The translations under genes and the position numbers were made by a program. The notes beneath the pieces were generated by a model that searched no databases, was not told the DNA's origin, and saw nothing but the letters and a program-made list of their open reading frames with translations. Of a stretch of DNA of 6,600 nucleotides, positions 1 through 5,182 are shown piece by piece. This DNA is from Hydrogenophaga sp. (GTDB lineage Bacteria; Pseudomonadota; Gammaproteobacteria; Burkholderiales; Burkholderiaceae), in assembly GCA_025458545.1 (NCBI GenBank), contig JALOSH010000317.1, positions 1 through 6,600 of the forward strand. Reading direction: 5' to 3'. How positions within the stretch are numbered: position 1 is the first letter of the stretch; each line of letters starts with the position of its first letter.

Positions 1-422
1 GTGCGCTTGCCCCAGGCCACTGCCACCATCACGCCACTCACCAGCAAGCCGCTGCCCAGCAGCGCCCAGCCCCACAAGGTTTCCCCCAGCCACGCCCAGG
101 CCAGCACACCGGAAAACAGGGCATGGGTCGCGTACAGCACGCCCGAGCGCCGTGGTCCGAGGCGGTTCATGCAAGAAAACAGCGCGGTGTCGCCAATGAA
201 GATGCCCACCACGCCCGACAGCCCGAGCAGCGCGATGGCGGTTGCGTCCAGGCTTTGCCAGCCACCACTGGCCAGGGCGAGGCTCCAGAGGATCAGCGAC
301 GCAAACACCATGCGCCACCGGCTGAAGGCGAACGCACCCAGGCGCTGGGCGGGCGGCGCAGAAAACAAACTGGAGATGGCCCAGCAGGCGGCGGCCAGAA
401 GCGCCAGGGCTTCAGGACGCAT
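1..422 (-). CDS. EamA/DMT-family membrane transporter, N-terminal half (cut by window edge)
   Basis: This is the first 140 codons of an inner-membrane protein that runs off the left edge of the window. The translation begins MRPEALALLAAACWAISSLF. It shows about five hydrophobic helices (roughly residues 5-21, 36-52, 62-84, 95-111 and 115-136). Helices 4 and 5 are joined by a Trp-Leu-Gly-Glu-Thr-Leu turn (111-116), which is typical of the end of the first EamA repeat. Family members usually have two such repeats in about 280-300 residues, so roughly half is visible. They export or import small metabolites; the substrate cannot be read from the sequence. The start is well fixed: an in-frame TGA lies at 438-440 and the ATG at 420-422 is the first start after it. 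No clear Shine-Dalgarno sequence precedes it. It follows pmbA on the same strand after a 137-bp gap and is probably a separate unit. The family call is fairly sure; specific function is unknown. Confidence 0.8.
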   Translation of the reverse strand, partial: MRPEALALLAAACWAISSLFSAPPAQRLGAFAFSRWRMVFASLILWSLALASGGWQSLDATAIALLGLSGVVGIFIGDTALFSCMNRLGPRRSGVLYATHALFSGVLAWAWLGETLWGWALLGSGLLVSGVMVAVAWGKR

Positions 423-559
423 GACCGGAAATTCGCATCAAAGGATCAGGGCCGCCACCAGGCCGCTGCCCAAATGGCCCAGCCCCCTTGGGGTGCAGCA
501 AGCCGCGCAAAGGCGGAGCCGCTGACCGCGCCCGGAAGGCACGGGACGCCAGAGAGCTT
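423..559. repeat. Intergenic gap with diverged GC-rich repeat (copy A)
   Basis: This gap between pmbA and the EamA gene has no credible gene. Its middle (about 482-530) has two parts. One is a C-run/G-run dyad (483-487 with 490-493). The other is an imperfect GC dyad around 502-523, with CCGC at 503-506 facing GCGG at 512-515. The order and spacing resemble repeats B and C elsewhere in this window, but the sequence has diverged, so family membership is tentative. No T-run follows either dyad on either strand, so I do not call a Rho-independent terminator. Confidence 0.4.
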
Positions 560-1996
560 TCAACTACCGGCCACCTTCATTCGGTTGACCAGGATCGAGC
601 CCAAGGTCTTGGCGCCATAGTTGTAGACGTCGGCGCCCACCGCCTCGATGCCCTGGAGCATGTCCTTCAGGTTGCCCGCGATGGTGATTTCGTGCACCGG
701 GTAGGCAATCTCGCCGTTCTCCACCCAGTAGCCGGAAGCACCGCGCGAGTAGTCCCCGGTCACGTAGTTCACGCCCTGCCCCATCAACTCGGTGACAAAC
801 AGCCCCCGGCCCAGCTTTTTGAGCATGGCCTTGAGGTCGTCGCCCGGCTGGGTGAGGCGGCTGGTCAGCATCAGGTTGTGCGAGCCGCCTGCGTTGCCGG
901 TGGTGCGCATGCCGAGCTTGCGCGCCGAGTAGGTGGAGAGGAAATAGCCCTGCACCTTGCCCGCGCTGACCACCTTGCGTTTCTGGGTGCGCACGCCTTC
1001 GTCGTCGAACGGCGCGCTGCCTTTGCCATTGATCACATGCGGGTCTTCGACGATGTCCAGGTGTTGGGCCATCACGCGCTTGCCCAGGCTGTCGGCCAGA
1101 AAGGTGGTCTTGCGGTACAGCGCACCACCGCTGGTGGCCTGCACATAGGCGCCCAGCAGGCCGGCTGCCAGCGGCGACTCGAACAGCACCGGGCATTCGG
1201 TGGTCGCGATCTTGCGGCTGTGCAGGCGCGCCAGTGTGCGCTCTGCGGCGTAGCGGCCCACCGCCTCGGGCGTGGCCAGCTCCTGCGGGGAGCGCTGGGA
1301 GCTGTACCAATAATCGCGCTGCATGTGACTGCCCTTGCCTGCGATGGGCGCAACCGACAGGCTGTGCCGCGAGCTGGCGTAGCCGCCGCTGAAGATGCCG
1401 GGCTTGCCGCGCTCGCCGCCGCGCATGTGGGCCGTGAAGAAGTGCGATTGCTGAGCCGACACCCCCGCGCCTTCGCTGTTGCTGATCTTCTTGCTGGTGG
1501 CAAAGGCTGCGGTCTCGCAGGCCAGCGCGATGTGCAGGGCAGCCTCGGAGTTGATGGCCCAGGGGTGGAACAGGTCGAGCTCGGGGTAGCTGTCGGCGAT
1601 GTCCTGCGCATCTGGCAGGCCAGCGGCAGGGTCTTCCGCGGTGAAGCGGGCGATGTCGTAAGCCGCCTGCACCGTCTGGCGCACCGCGGCTGGGGAAAAA
1701 TCCGATGTCGAAGCGTTGCCCCGCCGCTGGCCCACGTACACCGTCACGCCCAGCGACTTGTCGCGGTTGCGCTCCACATTTTCCAGCTCGCCCTTGCGCA
1801 CGCTCACGCTCAGGCCTGCGCCTTCCGACACCTCGGCACCCGCGTCCACCGCACCGAGCTTTCTGGCATGCCCCAGTGCCAGATCGACCAGTTCCTCGAA
1901 CTGGGCGCGAGCGTACTGAAAGCCTTCGAGTGGCTGGCCCGCCCGTGTGGGCGGAAGGGAATGGGCTGGGGACGGGGTGTGGGGGGCTTTTTTCAT
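560..1996 (-). CDS. pmbA: PmbA/TldE, subunit of the TldD-TldE metalloprotease
   Basis: This cytoplasmic protein of 478 residues matches PmbA/TldE along its whole length. In E. coli TldE pairs with TldD, which carries the zinc-protease active site; the pair degrades unfolded peptides such as the CcdA antitoxin and matures microcin B17. Diagnostic segments are SVRKGELENVERNRDKSLGV (about 65-84), RRGNASTSDF (91-100), GNAGGSHN (367-374), and the C-terminal block with DYSRGASGYWVENGEI (415-430), EITIAGNLKDM (436-446) and GSILVNRMKVAG. There is no HExxH zinc motif, as expected for TldE rather than TldD. The frame stays open upstream to 2188, but that extension runs through repeat B. MKKAPHTP at 1996 gives a length near the usual 450 or so; ATG at 2044 is a less likely alternative. 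It is divergent from darP, as in E. coli. tldD is not in the window. The family call is near certain; the exact start is moderately sure. Confidence 0.95.
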   Translation of the reverse strand: MKKAPHTPSPAHSLPPTRAGQPLEGFQYARAQFEELVDLALGHARKLGAVDAGAEVSEGAGLSVSVRKGELENVERNRDKSLGVTVYVGQRRGNASTSDFSPAAVRQTVQAAYDIARFTAEDPAAGLPDAQDIADSYPELDLFHPWAINSEAALHIALACETAAFATSKKISNSEGAGVSAQQSHFFTAHMRGGERGKPGIFSGGYASSRHSLSVAPIAGKGSHMQRDYWYSSQRSPQELATPEAVGRYAAERTLARLHSRKIATTECPVLFESPLAAGLLGAYVQATSGGALYRKTTFLADSLGKRVMAQHLDIVEDPHVINGKGSAPFDDEGVRTQKRKVVSAGKVQGYFLSTYSARKLGMRTTGNAGGSHNLMLTSRLTQPGDDLKAMLKKLGRGLFVTELMGQGVNYVTGDYSRGASGYWVENGEIAYPVHEITIAGNLKDMLQGIEAVGADVYNYGAKTLGSILVNRMKVAGS

Positions 1997-2088
1997 GTCG
2001 GCGGCTATGATACTTGCCAGCTTACTTTTCGGCTCCTCAGCCATCCCTTGACCCGCAACGCCAGAGGCACGGTCGTCCAGGTCAGCTC

Positions 2089-2163
2089 GGAACCGGCTTT
2101 GCCGGGCCGCAGCTGACGCCCCTTTGAAAGGGTGACGCCGCAGGCAGTGCGGGGGTGTCCACA
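2089..2163 (+). repeat. Dispersed GC-rich intergenic repeat, copy B
   Basis: This repeat lies in the pmbA/darP divergent gap. It starts with GGAACCGGCTTTGCCGGGCC (2089-2108), which contains a CCGGC/GCCGG dyad (2093-2105). A second dyad, CCCTTT-G-AAAGGG, follows at about 2120-2132 within a GACGC...TGACGC context, and then a G-rich stretch up to about 2157. The first 20 bases match the reverse complement of copy C (3448-3467) at 19 of 20 positions, and the order of elements is the same. It ends only a few bases before the darP ATG, so it makes up the darP 5' leader. The right-hand boundary is approximate. Confidence 0.75.
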
Positions 2164-2168
2164 TCCAG

Positions 2169-2828
2169 ATGTCCCGCAAACCCACCAAAGGCTATTTCGT
2201 TCGTGGCCAGTTCGTTGCCGAGGGCAGCGAACTCGACCTGGAACTCAAGCGCGAGCTCAAGGGTTCGGTCGACATGAGCAAGACCGATCACAAAAAAGAG
2301 AGCGACCGGCTCCAGACGCTGGGCGAGAACCTGCTCACGCTCAACGTCGGCCTGATGACGCGGCTGATCGAGGAGCATGGCCTGTCTGAAAAGCTGACCG
2401 ATGCCGTGGCCGATGCCAAGCGCATCACCAACTTTGAAGGCCGGCGCCGCCAGATGCAGTTCATCGGCAAACTCATGCGCAAGCTCGACGAGCCCACGGT
2501 GGCGGCGATTGAGGCCGCACTGGAAGAACAGCGCAAACCCTCGGCCCAGGCCACGCTCGCCCTGCACCAGGCCGAACAGTGGCGCGACCAGCTGATCGCC
2601 GACGACAACGCGCTCACCCGCTGGCTGGCACAGGACCCGGCGGCCGACGTGCAGCACCTGCGCGCCCTGATCCGCCAGGCGCGCAAAGACGCGCAGGCCG
2701 TGACCGAGCGCCCGGGGGAGGCCGTGCGCCATGGCAAGGCCTACCGCGAGATTTTTCAGATCGTGCGCACCGCCCTCACACCCAGCGACGCAGCGGACGA
2801 CGCCACCGAAGACGCCGAGGAAGACTGA
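2169..2828 (+). CDS. darP: DarP (YjgA), 50S ribosomal subunit assembly factor, DUF615
   Basis: This protein of 219 residues belongs to the DUF615/YjgA family. In E. coli the family member DarP binds immature large ribosomal subunits and promotes 50S maturation. Recognisable parts are the N-terminal SRKPTKGYFVRGQFVAEG, the helical block ELDLELKRELKG (about 21-32), the segment AKRITNFEGRRRQMQFIGKL (82-101), and the C-terminal HGKAYREIFQIVR helix (188-200). It is somewhat longer than E. coli DarP (about 183) and ends in a very acidic tail, from about residue 208 to the end. The ATG at 2169 begins the conserved SRKP segment. No Shine-Dalgarno is obvious, because the bases just upstream belong to repeat B. 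It is divergent from pmbA, an arrangement also found in E. coli. mog follows after 3 nt, so the two are very probably co-transcribed. Confidence 0.93.
   Translation: MSRKPTKGYFVRGQFVAEGSELDLELKRELKGSVDMSKTDHKKESDRLQTLGENLLTLNVGLMTRLIEEHGLSEKLTDAVADAKRITNFEGRRRQMQFIGKLMRKLDEPTVAAIEAALEEQRKPSAQATLALHQAEQWRDQLIADDNALTRWLAQDPAADVQHLRALIRQARKDAQAVTERPGEAVRHGKAYREIFQIVRTALTPSDAADDATEDAEED
2817..2822 (+). promoter_or_regulatory. Ribosome binding site of mog
   Basis: GAGGAA lies inside the last codons of darP, 9 nt before the mog ATG at 2832. It is one of the few clear Shine-Dalgarno sequences in the window and supports the chosen mog start and translational linkage with darP. Confidence 0.65.
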
Positions 2829-2831
2829 TCC

Positions 2832-3458
2832 ATGACCGACACCTCCACCCCCGCGCCGGTCCGCATCGGCATCGTGTCCATCAGCGACCGCGCCAGCAGC
2901 GGCGTCTATGAAGACAAAGGCCTGCCCGCGCTGAAAGACTGGCTCACCCGCGCACTGAAGAACCCGATCAGCTTCGAGCCGCGCCTGATTCCCGACGAAC
3001 AGGCGCGCATCAGCGAGACCCTGATCGAGCTGGTGGACGCGGGCTGCGCCCTGGTGCTCACCACCGGCGGTACCGGGCCCGCGAAGCGCGACGTGACACC
3101 CGAAGCCACGCTGGCCGTGGCCCACAAAGAGATGCCCGGCTTTGGCGAACAGATGCGCCAGATCAGCCTGGCTTTTGTGCCCACCGCCATCCTCTCGCGC
3201 CAGGTGGCGGTGATCCGTGACCAAAGCCTGATCATCAACCTGCCGGGCCAGCCCAAGGCCATCGCGGAAACGCTGGAAGGCCTGAAAAACGCCGACGGGA
3301 GCCAGAAAGTCAACGGCATCTTCACCGCCGTGCCGTATTGCATCGACCTGATCGAAGGACCGTACCTGGAAACCAACGACGAGGTTTGCAAGGCCTGGCG
3401 ACCTGCGCCGCTTCGCGTCTTCCCCCCGGCGGGGGGACGCACCTGGTGGCCCGGCTAA
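2832..3458 (+). CDS. mog: Mog, molybdopterin adenylyltransferase, with repeat-derived C-terminus
   Basis: This 208-residue cytoplasmic enzyme resembles MogA. MogA activates molybdopterin by adenylylation before molybdenum insertion, in molybdenum cofactor synthesis. The MoCF-fold signatures are clear: RIGIVSISDRASSGVYEDKG (11-30), the nucleotide/pterin loop TTGGTGPAKRDVTPEAT (77-93), EMPGFGEQMRQ (100-110), AILSRQ (119-124), NLPGQPKAI (136-144) and PYCIDLIEGPYLET (168-181). The length is close to E. coli MogA (about 195). The odd part is the end. After AWRP (188-191) the conserved arginine/lysine-rich tail seen in E. coli (RPKSARR) is replaced by a Pro/Gly/Trp-rich stretch encoded by repeat C. 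The TAA stop itself falls in the loop of a repeat dyad. No other cofactor genes are nearby. The enzyme call is sure; whether the altered tail matters is unknown. Confidence 0.95.
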   Translation: MTDTSTPAPVRIGIVSISDRASSGVYEDKGLPALKDWLTRALKNPISFEPRLIPDEQARISETLIELVDAGCALVLTTGGTGPAKRDVTPEATLAVAHKEMPGFGEQMRQISLAFVPTAILSRQVAVIRDQSLIINLPGQPKAIAETLEGLKNADGSQKVNGIFTAVPYCIDLIEGPYLETNDEVCKAWRPAPLRVFPPAGGRTWWPG

Positions 3459-3467
3459 GCCGGTTCC
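3402..3467 (-). repeat. Dispersed GC-rich repeat, copy C, overlapping the end of mog
   Basis: Read on the minus strand this element matches copy B and is therefore inverted relative to it. Its GGAACCGGCTTAGCCGGGCC end (3467 to 3448) differs from B at one base. Next comes a strong hairpin with six C (3422-3427) pairing six G (3431-3436) around a GGC loop, flanked by GCGTC and GACGC. A CCGGC/GCCGG dyad spans 3451-3463, with the mog TAA as its loop. It covers the last 17-18 codons of mog and reaches to about 42 nt before slyD. No T-run follows the hairpin, so it is not a classic intrinsic terminator, although it could slow polymerase or protect the mog 3' end. Boundaries are approximate, especially on the mog side. 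Confidence 0.75.
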
Positions 3468-3508
3468 ACGGGTGCCCTGGTCCCAACTCCCCCTCACACA
3501 GCACTCTC

Positions 3509-3985
3509 ATGAAAATCACCAAAGACACCATCGTCACCATCACCTTCCGGGCCACCGATGCGCAGGGCAAATTGCTGGAGGACGGCAAGGAGCCGCGTTC
3601 GTACTTGCACGGCGGTTACAACAACACGCTGCCTGGTATCGAGAAGGCGCTGGAAGGCCAGGAAGCGGGCTTTGCCGCCACGCTGACCTTGCCACCGGAA
3701 GACGCCTTTGGCGTTCGCGATGAAAGCCTGGCCACCAGCATCCCCAAGAGCCAGTTCCCGCCCGGCGTGAAGGTGGGCGGTCAACTGCAGGGCATGGACG
3801 ACCAGGGCAACCAGCAGGTGTTCACGGTTGTGAAGATCAAGGGCGACACGGTGCTGCTGGACGGCAACCACCCGCTGGCCGGGCAGACGCTGCGCTTTGC
3901 GTTGAAGGTGCTGGAGGTGAAAGCCGCATCGGCCGAAGAAGTCGCCCACGGACACGCCCACGGGGCGCACGGCCACCACCACTGA
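3509..3985 (+). CDS. slyD: SlyD-type FKBP peptidyl-prolyl isomerase with His-rich tail
   Basis: This 158-residue cytoplasmic protein combines a prolyl isomerase and a chaperone. In E. coli, SlyD speeds proline-limited folding and supplies nickel to hydrogenase maturation. The FKBP part shows YLHGGYNNTLPGIEKALEGQ (32-51) and PPEDAFGVRDESLATSIPK (62-80). An insert-in-flap segment follows (roughly 70-120), and then DGNHPLAGQTLRFALKVLEV (118-137) closes the fold. The last 12 residues contain seven histidines, a likely metal site. The protein has no cysteine, unlike the Cys- and His-rich E. coli tail, and is shorter than the E. coli protein (196). The frame is open upstream into mog and repeat C, but MKITKDT at 3509 fits the family start. 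No Shine-Dalgarno precedes it: the upstream bases are C- and A-rich. It follows mog in the same direction and may be read from the same transcript. Confidence 0.93.
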   Translation: MKITKDTIVTITFRATDAQGKLLEDGKEPRSYLHGGYNNTLPGIEKALEGQEAGFAATLTLPPEDAFGVRDESLATSIPKSQFPPGVKVGGQLQGMDDQGNQQVFTVVKIKGDTVLLDGNHPLAGQTLRFALKVLEVKAASAEEVAHGHAHGAHGHHH

Positions 3986-3996
3986 AGCCGTGCAGC

Positions 3997-4012
3997 GCCA
4001 CGGGCCCGTGGC
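3997..4012. terminator. Perfect GC-rich dyad between convergent genes, possible bidirectional terminator
   Basis: GCCACGGGCCCGTGGC is a perfect 16-base inverted repeat that could fold as a 6-bp stem with a 4-base loop. It sits 11 nt after the slyD stop and 9 nt beyond the stop of the convergent MBL gene, where a shared terminator would be expected. No T-run follows on either strand, so Rho-independent activity is doubtful. Confidence 0.4.
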
Positions 4013-4021
4013 CTGAGAGCC

Positions 4022-5080
4022 CTAGAAAGCCTCTTTCTCGGCTTCCAAGTAGGCCAGGCTGGTGTACTTGCCAATGTTGCTCTCAAAACCGTCCATGGTT
4101 TTGGCGCGGCTGGCGACGCGGGGGTCTTTCAGCACCAGGGTTTTGGCGCCATCGAGCGGTACGCCGTCCTTGACCGCCTGCACACAGGGCTCCCAGATGC
4201 CCTTCATGAAGGTGCCATAGGTGTCCAGCAACTCCTTGCTTCCGCGACCGTGCCCGGGCACCCACAACTGTTCACCAGCGGCCTTTTTGAGGGCGTCGTA
4301 GTACTTGAAGGTGCCGGGGTACGAACCGTCGTCCATGTTGGCGATGCGGTTCTCCATCGCGATGTCGCCCACGTAGGTCAGCTTGTCTTTCACCACCTCG
4401 ATGCTGAGGTCGGACGGTGTGTGGGCCGTGCCATAAAAATGCATCTTGAGCTGCACGTCGCCGTAGTCGAACACCTGGCCGTGCTCGACCGTCTGGTTCG
4501 GTGCAAACACCTTGGTGCCCATGGTGGCCTGGTTGGTCCAGCGCTCCATCAGGCTGCGCCACAGGTTGCCTTCGTGGCCGGCGATCTGTTCGCGGGTGTG
4601 GGCCAGCGCGTGGATGGGCAGGTCTTTGCCGTAAGCCTCGACGAAGGCGTGATTGCCCAGCCAGTGATCGCCGTGGTAGTGGCTGTTGAAGACCGCGATC
4701 ACGGGCTTGGATGTGACGGTCTTGATCATGCGGATCGCCATCTGACCGATCTGCAAGGAGGCGCCGGAGTCCAGCACCACAACGCCTTTTTGCGTCACCA
4801 CGAAGATGACACTGGCCATCAGGCCCTGGTTCTCCTGCGTCGGGAAGCCGTCTTTGGCGTAGACCATCCAGACATGGGGCGAGAGTTGCACGGGCTTGAC
4901 GTCCGGCACCGGCGGGCCCTCGATGAAATCCTGCACCTGTTGCGCGAACAGCCTCACCTCAGGCACCAGCGCCAGGCCCGCAGCGCCCACGCCCAGGCCA
5001 CCCACCATGCGCAGCCACTGGCGACGGCTGGACGTGCGAGCGGAGGTGGACAAAAAAGCTGGGTGTCTGGGTGCGGTCAT
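4022..5080 (-). CDS. Tat-exported metallo-beta-lactamase-fold hydrolase
   Basis: This 352-residue protein has a twin-arginine signal. SSRRQWLRM (17-25) is followed by a hydrophobic stretch (26-40) and a probable cleavage near the Ala at 46, so it should act folded in the periplasm. The mature part is a metallo-beta-lactamase domain with the full metal set: HYHGDH (His134, His136, Asp138, His139), His220 in GTAHTPSD, Asp239 in YVGDIAMENR, and His277 in VPGHGRG. The two-metal site looks intact, so it is probably an active hydrolase. Overall it resembles periplasmic SoxH-like or quinoprotein-associated MBL proteins more than true beta-lactamases, but the substrate cannot be assigned. GGAGA lies 7-8 nt before the ATG at 5080, supporting the start. 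It lies downstream of coaBC on the same strand but has its own upstream region with an operator-like palindrome, suggesting separate, induced expression. Confidence 0.88.
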   Translation of the reverse strand: MTAPRHPAFLSTSARTSSRRQWLRMVGGLGVGAAGLALVPEVRLFAQQVQDFIEGPPVPDVKPVQLSPHVWMVYAKDGFPTQENQGLMASVIFVVTQKGVVVLDSGASLQIGQMAIRMIKTVTSKPVIAVFNSHYHGDHWLGNHAFVEAYGKDLPIHALAHTREQIAGHEGNLWRSLMERWTNQATMGTKVFAPNQTVEHGQVFDYGDVQLKMHFYGTAHTPSDLSIEVVKDKLTYVGDIAMENRIANMDDGSYPGTFKYYDALKKAAGEQLWVPGHGRGSKELLDTYGTFMKGIWEPCVQAVKDGVPLDGAKTLVLKDPRVASRAKTMDGFESNIGKYTSLAYLEAEKEAF

Positions 5081-5102
5081 GCGGCGTCTCCGTGGGCGCC
5101 TG

Positions 5103-5128
5103 ATTCAATAAGTGCGCACTTATTGAAT
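5103..5128. promoter_or_regulatory. Perfect 26-bp palindrome, likely operator of the MBL gene
   Basis: The half-site ATTCAATAAGTGC is followed at once by its exact reverse complement, giving 26 bp of perfect twofold symmetry. The core AAGTGCGCACTT, flanked by A/T-rich arms, is the kind of site bound by TetR-family dimers. It lies 23 nt upstream of the MBL start codon and overlaps the predicted transcription start, so a bound protein would block initiation. The window contains no regulator gene. The perfect symmetry is seen directly; the TetR assignment is inference. Confidence 0.75.
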
Positions 5129-5156
5129 GATACGTCTGCCGACACGGCGCCCGCAA
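5127..5156 (-). promoter_or_regulatory. Candidate sigma-70 promoter of the MBL gene
   Basis: On the minus strand TTGCGG (5156-5151) and TATCAT (5132-5127) are separated by 18 bp, a plausible -35/-10 pair. Transcription would start near 5120, inside the 26-bp palindrome, about 40 nt before the start codon. The elements match the consensus only in part, but their position relative to the palindrome makes sense for a repressed promoter. Confidence 0.45.
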
Positions 5157-5182
5157 GCCGGGGCAGGTACCCGAGCGACCGG

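Noticed and set aside
1..525. An open frame on the plus strand at the left edge.
   Set aside because: The minus strand here encodes a clear hydrophobic EamA-type protein, while the plus-strand translation is low-complexity and rich in Arg, Pro and Ala.
2006..2012. TATGAT (plus) / TATCAT (minus) as a -10 box for darP or pmbA.
   Set aside because: Neither strand has an acceptable -35 at 16-18 bp. The minus-strand version would start RNA only about 4 nt before the pmbA ATG. It is too weak to list.
488..2116. A 542-codon open frame on the plus strand opposite pmbA.
   Set aside because: It mirrors pmbA, which is certain, and its translation is rich in Ala, Gly, His and Val with no family resemblance, as antisense translations of high-GC genes are.
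1997..2188. N-terminal extension of pmbA to 2188.
   Set aside because: The added residues come from the intergenic region and repeat B and do not resemble PmbA. The protein starting at 1996 has about the normal length.
3422..3436. The C6/G6 hairpin as a Rho-independent terminator between mog and slyD.
   Set aside because: No T-run follows on either strand, and the structure is part of a dispersed repeat found elsewhere in a pre-gene position.
2082..3497. A 471-codon open frame on the minus strand opposite darP and mog.
   Set aside because: It is antisense to two well-supported genes, runs through both repeats, and shows no domain of its own.
4959..5156. A short minus-strand frame overlapping the MBL start and the palindrome.
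   Set aside because: It overlaps the Tat signal coding region in another frame, runs through the operator, and has no start signal or family resemblance.
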